A stretch of DNA of 51,719 nucleotides from an uncultured bacterium (GTDB lineage: Bacteria > Bacillota > Clostridia > Lachnospirales > Lachnospiraceae), in the NCBI GenBank assembly GCA_947177425.1, contig CAMWUN010000024.1:1-51719 (forward strand), in the 5' to 3' direction. A program made the translations under genes and the position numbers. The notes below the pieces were generated by a model, which was given only the letters and a program-made list of their open reading frames with translations, made no database searches and was not told where the DNA came from. This document shows positions 1 to 7,824 of the stretch, one piece after another; positions within the stretch are counted from its first letter, which is position 1, and each line of letters begins with the position of its first letter.

Positions 1-131
1 AGATAGAAGAAAAGAATTATCAGGCAGCTCTTGCGGCAAAGGGAATTCCTAAAGAACGCATACGCAAATATGGATTTGCTTTTTGCGGGAAAAAGGTTCT
101 TATTGGAAATGAATTAAAAAATAACAACTGA
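1..131 (+). CDS. C-terminal fragment of an AAA-ATPase/PD-(D/E)XK nuclease-like protein
   Basis: The window opens inside a plus-strand gene. The frame from base 3 gives 42 codons and ends at TGA 129-131. The residues ERIRKYGFAFCGKKVLIG near the end are typical of the extreme C-terminus of the AAA-ATPase-like plus PD-(D/E)XK (DUF1703-type) proteins that are abundant in Lachnospiraceae and Bacteroides. Only the tail is present, so neither the ATPase nor the nuclease motifs can be checked. A full-length relative, with a different tail, lies at 22725-24344. The cellular role of the family is not established. The assignment rests on recognising this short tail. Confidence 0.65.
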   Translation, partial: IEEKNYQAALAAKGIPKERIRKYGFAFCGKKVLIGNELKNNN

Positions 132-166
132 GATAGCACTACAGCCAGTTCTTTTTCTTTTGTGCC

Positions 167-240
167 TAACAAATGCTGTCGCGCTTCGCGAGCCAGCTTA
201 TTGTAACAAACGCTGCTGCTCTTCGCGGGCAGGCTTATTG
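167..240. repeat. Two tandem copies of a 37-bp dispersed repeat
   Basis: Copies at 167-203 and 204-240 abut with no spacer. On the minus strand each begins CAATAAGC, has a central CGCGAAG-type segment able to form a short hairpin, and ends in a TTTGTTA block. The same unit recurs at 30841-30914 (two copies) and 37735-37771 (one copy). Here the pair fills the gap between the 3-prime end of the plus-strand fragment and the stop codon of the minus-strand gene at 246, so it lies between converging genes. Confidence 0.8.
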
Positions 241-245
241 TAAAT

Positions 246-1844
246 TCATTCCCCCAATCTGCACGCCCCACTTTCTATAAAAGGCCAGACGATGCTAAAC
301 GGGAAAATAAGCGCCAGCACAAACACATACCGGAAGCTGAAAGCTATGGGGGATGCCGCCAGAAGGCTTAAAAACAGCATCCCCACCGGGCTCAGCACCA
401 CTGCCAGCCTGATTTTCCGCTGATAAAGCAAATATAGACACTCAGCAGACAGTATCCAGAAAGCCGTTCCCGCGCTTAAGTATCTATAGGTAAAACGGTT
501 ACAATAATAGGTATAAAAAAAGTTTCTGATGCCTTCTGGCAAAGGACTTTTCTGATACAAATTCAAATCATTGTCATAAATATCCTTGAAATAATACTGT
601 TCCCCATTTCTGGTTTCAATTCCCCATACCCCATAGGTATTTAATATAAGTGCTTCCGCATATACCGCTGGATTCTTTATAAGCAGTTCTGCCCAAATCC
701 TTATAAACTCTCCTTTGGTTTCGTTCAAAAATTCCCTATTGAATTCCTCGTGCCACTTTATTACATCCACACAGCACGGTGCATAAATATTCCATAATTC
801 CTCCGGGAATAACTGGTATAAATAATCTTTCTGTTCAGATGTAAGTTCCCGGCCTTTATTCACTGTTGCCGCTGCCTGCTGTAACTGCATCCCAACGCTT
901 TCCTGAAACAACCGCTCCACATCAGCAGGCTTTAATACCATTCCCATTCCTTCTGCAGTAACAATTGCCAGAAATACCAGCAGCAATATTTCTTTACGCC
1001 ACTTCCTATACACCATAATAAGCAGTACTGCCATTCCGGCTACAATAACCAGACCGTTGCCCCGGAAGCTTATCATCCCCCACAGACAAATTCCAACTTT
1101 AATGCAGAACTTTTTACTCTCCCATTCCTCCCCCTGACTGTCGTATGCATAAAAAAGCAATATGAGTAAAGAAAAAAGGCAAATACTAAAAGGCGTATCC
1201 TTAATTGCACTCACCGCATAAGTGGGAAAAACCGGAGCCAGGGAAAAATATGCTGTAAATATCCAGCATAACCACTTTTTTACCCCACGCCGGCGCATCA
1301 GTACAATTGCTGTTGAAAGCACGTAACTCATAACCGTCATCTGAATAAGGGAAATCAATGCCAGTCCCAAATTTTCATTCCAAATGATACTTCCTAAACG
1401 GAACAGCCCATAAGTATACAAATTGTAAATAACAGGGTGCTGTGCGCTCAAAAGCCATGGCTCTTCCAAAATATAAATGGTATCATTCATCGCTGTTCCC
1501 GGATAAAATACGAGAAAAAAGAAAAACCAGACACCCCAGATGCATCCGAACACCTTCCATTTTTCATATTTACCTGCAACTGCCTGTTCCCTGTCTTCCT
1601 TCAGCAAGGCAGCATTTTTCACCAGCCAGGGCAGAACTTTTTTGCAGACCAAATATCCTCCTGCCCATAGGGCTCCGAATAACACAACAAATATCAAAAC
1701 ATCCCATATACAAAAGCCCCGAAGATAATTTTGTGTATAATCTGCTCTCAAGTCTCCGGTTACATGCAGTTTCATAAGCAGCAAAATGTTCACTGATGTA
1801 TATAAGCTAAATAGCGCCAGATATATCTTCTTCCGCATGTTCAT
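246..1844 (-). CDS. DUF6020-like polytopic membrane protein, possible glycosyltransferase
   Basis: This is a protein of about 530 residues with many hydrophobic segments, in the surface-polysaccharide locus. A YPGT..ND motif followed by a QHPV..LY motif after the first helices matches the DUF6020 style of membrane protein, which resembles C-type (GT39-like) glycosyltransferases. The protein at 5284-7626 shares YPG, HHPI, a W.E.FN..(Y/F)LNE stretch and LLIKNP, so the two are paralogues. I place the start at ATG 1842-1844, which has GGGAAAGGG just upstream. A start at 1889 would add 15 residues overlapping the previous gene. It overlaps the 3-prime end of the polymerase-like gene by 38 bp, suggesting coupled translation. 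A role in adding or polymerising sugars at the membrane is inference. Confidence 0.75.
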   Translation of the reverse strand: MNMRKKIYLALFSLYTSVNILLLMKLHVTGDLRADYTQNYLRGFCIWDVLIFVVLFGALWAGGYLVCKKVLPWLVKNAALLKEDREQAVAGKYEKWKVFGCIWGVWFFFFLVFYPGTAMNDTIYILEEPWLLSAQHPVIYNLYTYGLFRLGSIIWNENLGLALISLIQMTVMSYVLSTAIVLMRRRGVKKWLCWIFTAYFSLAPVFPTYAVSAIKDTPFSICLFSLLILLFYAYDSQGEEWESKKFCIKVGICLWGMISFRGNGLVIVAGMAVLLIMVYRKWRKEILLLVFLAIVTAEGMGMVLKPADVERLFQESVGMQLQQAAATVNKGRELTSEQKDYLYQLFPEELWNIYAPCCVDVIKWHEEFNREFLNETKGEFIRIWAELLIKNPAVYAEALILNTYGVWGIETRNGEQYYFKDIYDNDLNLYQKSPLPEGIRNFFYTYYCNRFTYRYLSAGTAFWILSAECLYLLYQRKIRLAVVLSPVGMLFLSLLAASPIAFSFRYVFVLALIFPFSIVWPFIESGACRLGE

Positions 1845-2982
1845 CAGAATACCCTTTCCCTTCCGCAGCCTGTAAATGTTCCGCCCCATACCAGACAGCG
1901 GCTGCCCCCATCAGCATAAAATCACGTGTCAGATAATTAGAAAAGTATAAGGATTCCGTAAATAAATATATACTGAATCCTGCCAATACCAGACACCCAA
2001 ACTTGTCCTTTCTTGCCACACCGCGGCCAAAAGCATAGAATAGAAAAACAAAATAGCATATCGCCGGAATGATTCCATAGTAGTAAAATATCTGCACATA
2101 CCCCATATCGTACATATTTTTATTAACATAAGAAGAGAAAAGTCTCCAATTACTTACATATGGCAATGCAGACTGCATATCGCCCATGTGGATGTCAAGC
2201 TGGCTTACCCTTCCTCCAATCATATCATCAACTATTTCTATCATTCTTATCCCACGTACTTCTGCTGCCACAGCAATAGAAAACACAAAAAACAGTGTGA
2301 TCAATAAAACATAGGCAGTCAATAAGCCTCTGCTATACCGTTGTAAACCGCAAAACCGAAACAATACCGCCAGAACCAGTATAAGTCCCCCCACTATAAA
2401 TCCGGTTCTCGAATATGTCACTCCAAAAAGCGCGGCATATCCTGTGCCTAAAATTACATATTGAAGCAAAGACATTCTTTCACCGTATAAAAGCAGGCAA
2501 TAAGAGAGCATACTGAACATCAGAAACTGCAGCACATTGGGGTGGGCAAACCCAAGGCTGTACCGCGTCCCCAAAAATAAAAATCCTTCCCTGTAGTCCT
2601 CGACACTCCTTTTTCCAAAATCCCAGAACAGCGATGCGGCCATAATCCCGACTGTCACTGCTATCAGGGCCGCCAGCATCCATTGAAATAGCTTTTTGAT
2701 ATTAATTTCTTTTAACGCAAAAACATAAACCGGCGCCTTAATGCCTGTATTAATTCCGCTGGACATGTACAAAAGTACTCCCATCACCAGACAAAGAACT
2801 AAAGTCACCTTCTCTGTCCGCGAATAATGATTTGTACACGCCACTGCAAGATATACCACAAAAAATCCCCATAGAATAAATCTTCTTGGGGATATTTCAT
2901 ATTGACACATTTGTAATATTCCTAAGGCTAACTCCAGGCAGGATGCCGAAATAAAAAGAGTTTCTTTAATTATATTTTTCAT
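1807..2982 (-). CDS. Wzy/O-antigen-polymerase-like membrane protein
   Basis: The 391-residue product has about ten membrane segments. The segment GTRYSLGFAHPNVLQF, followed further on by a Y-S-R-T-G-F block (residues about 135-190), is the pattern seen in EpsG/Wzy-type polysaccharide polymerases and O-antigen ligases: a conserved H-P-N before one helix and S-R-T-G at the start of another. Such proteins join lipid-linked oligosaccharide units on the outer face of the membrane. Its neighbours are glycosyltransferase-like membrane genes, which fits. It overlaps the downstream DUF6020-like gene. The family is too divergent to name a polymer. Upstream lies a 250-bp gap holding a dispersed repeat. 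Confidence 0.75.
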   Translation of the reverse strand: MKNIIKETLFISASCLELALGILQMCQYEISPRRFILWGFFVVYLAVACTNHYSRTEKVTLVLCLVMGVLLYMSSGINTGIKAPVYVFALKEINIKKLFQWMLAALIAVTVGIMAASLFWDFGKRSVEDYREGFLFLGTRYSLGFAHPNVLQFLMFSMLSYCLLLYGERMSLLQYVILGTGYAALFGVTYSRTGFIVGGLILVLAVLFRFCGLQRYSRGLLTAYVLLITLFFVFSIAVAAEVRGIRMIEIVDDMIGGRVSQLDIHMGDMQSALPYVSNWRLFSSYVNKNMYDMGYVQIFYYYGIIPAICYFVFLFYAFGRGVARKDKFGCLVLAGFSIYLFTESLYFSNYLTRDFMLMGAAAVWYGAEHLQAAEGKGYSDEHAEEDISGAI

Positions 2983-3100
2983 TGCTATTCCAGACTTTTA
3001 AATTTATATTTTCCAGGATTCCGCTTTCCATACATATGATACATTATTCATACATTTTTGTACATAATAAGTCAAAGCACAGGGAACCACGAAAGGACTA

Positions 3101-3212
3101 TTGTTACTATCCATGCAAATCTGCGCATTTATTGCACTGGTCATAAGAAAGTGGTCCAGAAGTACAAAAATCCCATTAAGGCAATTCTCAATGGACTTTA
3201 GCTGTTACTGGT
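3101..3212 (+). repeat. Dispersed hairpin repeat, diverged copy A
   Basis: This stretch resembles 24472-24580 closely over about 80 bp, including CTGCGCATTTA, TGCACTGGTC, AAGAAAGTG and CAAAAATCCCATT. The left hairpin GACC.GCGC..GCGC.GGTC is partly decayed here. It lies in the gap between the truncated Uma2 gene and the polymerase-like gene. The boundaries are approximate. No coding frame of interest crosses it. Confidence 0.7.
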
Positions 3213-3233
3213 CACGGAGTGAACAAGAACGTA

Positions 3234-3665
3234 CTATTTAAGCCCTTCAAAAATTTCTCCCAGCAGCATTTTGATATGCGGAAATTCTCTTAAACAAATC
3301 TCTGTTTCGGCATTATAATGTTCATCTTCTTTATCGTCCTGCAACATATAGTTTTCTTTCATGACGTACTTGCCATCTTCCAAATAATATATTTCAACAG
3401 AACCTTGTGGGGATACTATCCAATATTCTTCTACCCCTGCCTTTTCGTATATATCCTTTTTTTCTGTCTTATCTCTCTTTGCCGTTGATGGGCTTAATGT
3501 TTCAACAATAAATTTAGGTATTCCGCTATATGACCCGCCTTTTAAATGCTTGCGGTCACATACAACCATAATATCAGGGCACAAGTAATCATCATTTATG
3601 TCCGGCTGATACCTAAAATCAAGATTTCCCATAAATACGAAACAAAGGTTATTTTTTCTAAGCAA
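3234..3665 (-). pseudogene. N-terminally truncated Uma2-family (DUF820) nuclease-like gene
   Basis: The 143-residue product carries the C-terminal two thirds of the Uma2/DUF820 fold. CPDIMVVCDR holds the catalytic Asp. It is followed by PKFIVETLSPST, then by YEKAGVEEYWIVSP (the E.W.V strand). Full-length members are about 180-190 residues and begin with an ELIDG-type strand carrying another active-site acidic residue, which is missing here. The only available start is a TTG with no clear ribosome site, and the upstream 250 bp shows no remainder of the gene. I read it as a 5-prime truncated remnant. The function of Uma2 proteins, PD-(D/E)XK nucleases by fold, is unknown in cells. Confidence 0.7.
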
Positions 3666-3916
3666 AACTAATTACAATAAACCACAAATTTAGAAGAAGC
3701 GTTAATATACTGTACTTAAACAATGTCACAAAATATTTTTATTAAAAGTTTTCTTATAATTAATTTCCATAAAAAAGATGGTACACTTACCTTTTGCGGT
3801 GAACTATGGCATTATCACACACCTCCGAGAATCGCAGACTGCATTGTCAGAAACTGCAACAACCGGGACAGGGAATAAACCTATTTTATAACAGGAAATC
3901 ACCGTTTACAGTATAA

Positions 3917-4934
3917 TTATTTACTTAAGGAAACAGATGCGTTTTCTCTCTGTACAAATTTCTCTTTTAAAACGGTAATAAACAAATATCCTAATACACA
4001 GGAAGCCGCTAATTGATTAGCTTCAAGGGTAAATTTCCCCCAATCTCTAAATATCATTATATCTATGTGATGCAGCATAAGAATAAACATACTATTTATT
4101 CCTATGTATTCTAAAGCATTATCACATAACTTTAATTTTTCAATTATTTCAATTACTGACATCATCGTTATGCAACCTAAAAGTGACGAGATAATTGATA
4201 TCATAAAATACTGATTTTCTCCCATATTCATCCATTGATATGGGAGTTTATTAATAGCTAAATAATACATGCCCCCCCCCCAAAGCAGAAATAAAAATAT
4301 TAAAACAAATATTTAATCTTTTTAGGAAATCAAGCCCCTTAAAAATAGCTTTCCTAAAATAATCCCCTATTGCAAAAAACATGCATCCCACACATGCACA
4401 TTGCAAATTAAATGGCAAAATAAATTTCTTCATTGAAATAGACGCAATCATTGCCAATATAACCGAAATATGCAATTTCCATTTACTTTTTGAAATATAA
4501 AAATATAGTATATACGTAAAAAACATGCAACTCCAAAACCATATAGGCCCAACCGATATAGAATCAACATGAAAAAATGACACTCCTTGAATCCATGCAG
4601 GAGAAGCCAATATAAGACTCACCAAACATCGATAAAATATTTCAGATAAACTATTTCCGACATAATTCCTATTAACTATTTCATAATATATAAAATAAAT
4701 AATTGTTAATACTATGTATGGAATCAACAGCTTTCTTGCCATTTTTATAAAAAAAACACTAAAATTCTCTATACTTTTAAAAAACAACCCGGAATTTATA
4801 AAATAAAATATCAAAAAAAATACTGAAGTATACTTATTTATCGCCTGAAAGGAACCTGTCCATCCCGAAATATGTGTAAGTATCATACAAATCATACATA
4901 ATCCTTTAGCAATATCAAGACTCCTATAGCGCAT
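3917..4934 (-). CDS. Acyltransferase-3 family membrane protein, frameshifted at a G10 tract
   Basis: Two open frames, 4251-4934 and 3917-4270, together encode one acyltransferase-3 (OafA/DUF1624-like) protein of about 340 residues. The N-part starts MRYRSLDIAKG (R.LDI.KG is the family hallmark) and has ITHISGW (the conserved TH) in the first helix. The C-part has GINSMFILMLHH, the usual penultimate helix. They meet at a run of ten G (coding strand, 4272-4281). With G10 the frame reads GGGHVLFSY and stops. With G9 it reads GGGMYYLAINK and continues to the end. The start at 4934 has AAGGAG five bases upstream. Such enzymes O-acetylate or otherwise acylate extracellular polysaccharide. As sequenced the gene is OFF. 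Phase variation or a homopolymer read error are both possible. Confidence 0.8.
4272..4281 (-). repeat. Homopolymeric G10 tract inside the acyltransferase gene
   Basis: Ten consecutive C on the plus strand are ten G in the coding strand. The length is one more than needed for an open acyltransferase frame. A tract of this length in an AT-rich (roughly 30% GC) stretch is very unlikely by chance and is the classic substrate for slipped-strand mispairing. Confidence 0.9.
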
Positions 4935-5276
4935 CTGTTCTCCTTCCATTTGTGCCCTCCCTATTGTTTATTTTTAGGCAATTGCTCAAATCTACATACC
5001 CTATAAATATTGTGTTTATGCCCTCCTTTTTGTCTTCTCTCTTCATCACAATTAGACTTTTGCACAAAAATTTCATTCTAATACAAGTAATTAATACTTA
5101 TACACTTATTTTACTTTTTTATAAAACAGTCTCAAAAAGAACATTATATCTATTGATGTATTTGCTTTACTCCCCGGTAAACCGTATACTTCTGCTTAAT
5201 AAAGCTGTGGAAGTTATTTACTGTATTTAGATTATAAAAGCAGGAATACTCCCTAGATTGAATACTAATCTTACAC
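4935..5276. other. Intergenic stretch, no gene seen
   Basis: This is about 340 bp of AT-rich sequence between two minus-strand membrane genes. A plus-strand frame of 92 codons crosses it (4952-5230) but has no ribosome site and no recognisable composition. On the minus strand two purine-rich AGGAGGG/GGGAGGG blocks precede the acyltransferase start. No hairpin terminator is obvious. Confidence 0.5.
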
Positions 5277-5283
5277 TTAATCC

Positions 5284-7626
5284 TTATGCATTTTCATAAC
5301 CACACATAAAATAAAGATATAAACCGGTAACAGATAATATTCTGCAAGACCATATCTTTCCCAATATACGTAAGGCGTTGCAATAAATAATGTTGCTATC
5401 AACCCCAAAGATGGAGCTAATGCAATAACATAACTCCCCCCCCCTATTGATAATTACAGCAAATAAAAATAAGACAAGCCAATTTATGAGTGCAAGGGAA
5501 ATCGTTGTTCCATGAAAATCAAATATTGCATTCCAATTTACATCTATACTTCCAAGTAGGTTTTTAGGCTCAATACCTTTATGATCCCATTCATAAAAAT
5601 TAGCCAAACCACCCTTTTCAATATTTCCGTTATCTGCAAAAGACTCCCAATAATTAGGCGCCCAGTAACCAAATGTATTCAGCATCCATGCTTCAACATA
5701 TAGTTTAGGATTTTTTATCAATAAAGAAATATATGTACTTATAAATTCATTTAAATGCTCATTCAGATATTCCTGATTAAAATCTTCATCCCATTTAAGG
5801 CGGTCTACAACACAGGGTCTATATGTACTTGGGTATTTTTCTAATGGAAGAATCCTATCCATAAACTGTCTGTCTTCTTCATCCATTTTCCCTTCATATG
5901 CTGCTACTCTTGCCATTTGGTTAAGAAATATTCCAAGACTCTCCACCGGTTCATCTACAATACCCATACGGGAATACACTGGCCCTGTAATAACATATAC
6001 ACACACAAGGATTATACCAGTACTTACGGACAGCTTTTTTATTCCAATTAGATACTCTTTATTCTTCTCAATGACTAAAAAGGCAATAAATATTATCTCA
6101 CTAAAGAGAATCAAATAAAAACCATTGTTTCTTGAAAAACAAATTAACAAAATCAACAGACAAGACTTAAAAATATAAAACTTGTCATGAAAAACAGCAG
6201 TGCCTTTACTTATTACACAATCCAGCAAATGCAATGACCATAGTAATATAGTTGCAGAAAAAACAGGATCTTTCCACATAGCAATACTATTTTGCGCTAT
6301 AAAAGGCAGAAACGCAAACCCAGCCATAATGAACATACAGCAACGGACTGAAAATCCTTTATTTTTCAGCCAGCATATCATATATCCCAGGCAAAACGCA
6401 ATATACACCATTTGAATCAGTGTATACAAAGCACATCCCAATGTGATGTCTTTTACCATCATTCCCACACTAAGGCATCCCCTGATAAATAAGGTGTACA
6501 TAATTGGGTGATGATTATTCAAAGGCTCCCCCAATGCCTGATATATAGATGATAAAGAATCCGGAAATATAAATCCGGGGTAATAAACAAGAAAATATGG
6601 AAGCCAAGAAATAAAGATAAACACTGCCACCACAATACAATATTCAAATCTAACTTTCTTATATTCTTCCTTTAAATCCATCTTATTACTTACAGAATTT
6701 ATTAACACACAAATATGTCCAAATCCTTTGTAAAAAATATATGTTAATATAACAAATGCTACAAAATCAATTTCTGTATAATGTGCTATATAATTCTCTG
6801 TCATTAATCCAAAATAGAAATTACCATTGGTCGTAATGTGATATCCACCAATATTTGCAACACTCAATGCTGCAGAAAATAATAGGGCTAAAAATACATC
6901 TAATTTTTTATCTAATAATATCTTTTTACTAAATAAATAGTATAATAATGCTGCAATTAAAATCCATAAAAATCCATTATCCGGTAATCTCATATATTTC
7001 TGTACAAATAACGCAGAAAAAAAGGAAAAACTTATGCATACTAATTTTTTTATTAGTGAAACTGCTCTCTTATCTTTACAAAATACTTTAAAGCTTTTAT
7101 GCAAAATCTTTATCAAAAGAATTGCTATGGTAGCAAAAATAGTAATCGCGATAAACCACATCGCTGTAAATCGGAGTATACCTCTCCATGAATTAATAAT
7201 TATTCTATCTATCTGTATTGTTGCCCCTTCTACTTCAACTAAATCAAACCTAAAATTTTTAGTTTCCCAATTTCCTAAATATTTGTGAATATATATATAA
7301 TTTTTTCCTACTTTTAATCTTTGTCGTATATATTTCCAAGTATCAGTATCAGATACCTGCCCCATCCCACCTAAATCATTAATGTCCGATACATCAATTT
7401 CTATGACTTTAACGGGAACTTTTTCTTCCAAGGTATAACTAATCCATGGATCATTTGTCGTTGCCATAAGTTCTGAATCAGATATTAAAAAATCTTTTAA
7501 ATTCTCTTCGTGCTCTATATATAACTCATCATTTGTTAGCCTTTTTTGCGGATAGCTTTGTAAATAAAACAGCACACAAACTATATATATTATCAGCCCT
7601 AACAATAATGTTGTCCACTTTTTCAT
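5284..7626 (-). CDS. DUF6020-like large membrane protein, C-terminus out of frame after a G9 tract
   Basis: The 780-residue product has an N-terminal signal anchor, an extracellular region of about 110 residues, then many membrane helices. YPGFIFPDSLS followed by HHPIMY and later LLIKNPKLY match the paralogue at 246-1844. Near the end a run of nine G (5436-5444) precedes an unrelated tail, NRGGELCYCISS. If one G is removed, the frame instead reads VIALAPSLGLIATLFIATP and then YVYWERY, ending at TAA 5277-5279. That alternative tail aligns without gaps to the paralogue end (AVVLSPVGMLFLSLLAASP then IAFSFRY). So the native frame is the other one and the last 60 or so residues are altered here. 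It is probably a polysaccharide glycosyltransferase or polymer-modifying protein. Confidence 0.8.
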   Translation of the reverse strand: MKKWTTLLLGLIIYIVCVLFYLQSYPQKRLTNDELYIEHEENLKDFLISDSELMATTNDPWISYTLEEKVPVKVIEIDVSDINDLGGMGQVSDTDTWKYIRQRLKVGKNYIYIHKYLGNWETKNFRFDLVEVEGATIQIDRIIINSWRGILRFTAMWFIAITIFATIAILLIKILHKSFKVFCKDKRAVSLIKKLVCISFSFFSALFVQKYMRLPDNGFLWILIAALLYYLFSKKILLDKKLDVFLALLFSAALSVANIGGYHITTNGNFYFGLMTENYIAHYTEIDFVAFVILTYIFYKGFGHICVLINSVSNKMDLKEEYKKVRFEYCIVVAVFIFISWLPYFLVYYPGFIFPDSLSSIYQALGEPLNNHHPIMYTLFIRGCLSVGMMVKDITLGCALYTLIQMVYIAFCLGYMICWLKNKGFSVRCCMFIMAGFAFLPFIAQNSIAMWKDPVFSATILLWSLHLLDCVISKGTAVFHDKFYIFKSCLLILLICFSRNNGFYLILFSEIIFIAFLVIEKNKEYLIGIKKLSVSTGIILVCVYVITGPVYSRMGIVDEPVESLGIFLNQMARVAAYEGKMDEEDRQFMDRILPLEKYPSTYRPCVVDRLKWDEDFNQEYLNEHLNEFISTYISLLIKNPKLYVEAWMLNTFGYWAPNYWESFADNGNIEKGGLANFYEWDHKGIEPKNLLGSIDVNWNAIFDFHGTTISLALINWLVLFLFAVIINRGGELCYCISSIFGVDSNIIYCNALRILGKIWSCRILSVTGLYLYFMCGYENA
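5436..5444 (-). repeat. Homopolymeric G9 tract near the 3-prime end of the DUF6020-like gene
   Basis: Nine C on the plus strand (nine G coding). The frame that matches the paralogue requires eight (or eleven) G. This is the second long G tract in 1.2 kb. No other run of this length occurs in the window. Confidence 0.9.
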
Positions 7627-7824
7627 AATAAAACTTCCCCCAAACTCCTTATCGCAAAACTATAGAAATTCATATTTCTACTAAATACCATTTTGCAAAT
7701 AAGCTAAAACTAAACTATGTATTAGAGTGTGTTTAAAATAGCTAAACTATAAAACCGTGTCTCCAAGCATTATAGGAAAATAAAGAAAGCCCAGTTAATT
7801 GGAAAATGTAATACCAAAATATTT

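Noticed and set aside
167-240. 37-bp direct repeats considered as a CRISPR array
   Set aside because: Repeats abut with no spacers, there are only two units per site, the copies differ from each other, and no cas genes are present.
4952-5230. Plus-strand open frame of 92 codons in the intergenic gap
   Set aside because: There is no ribosome site, it is AT-rich with low-complexity Leu/Ile content, and it runs against the direction of the locus.
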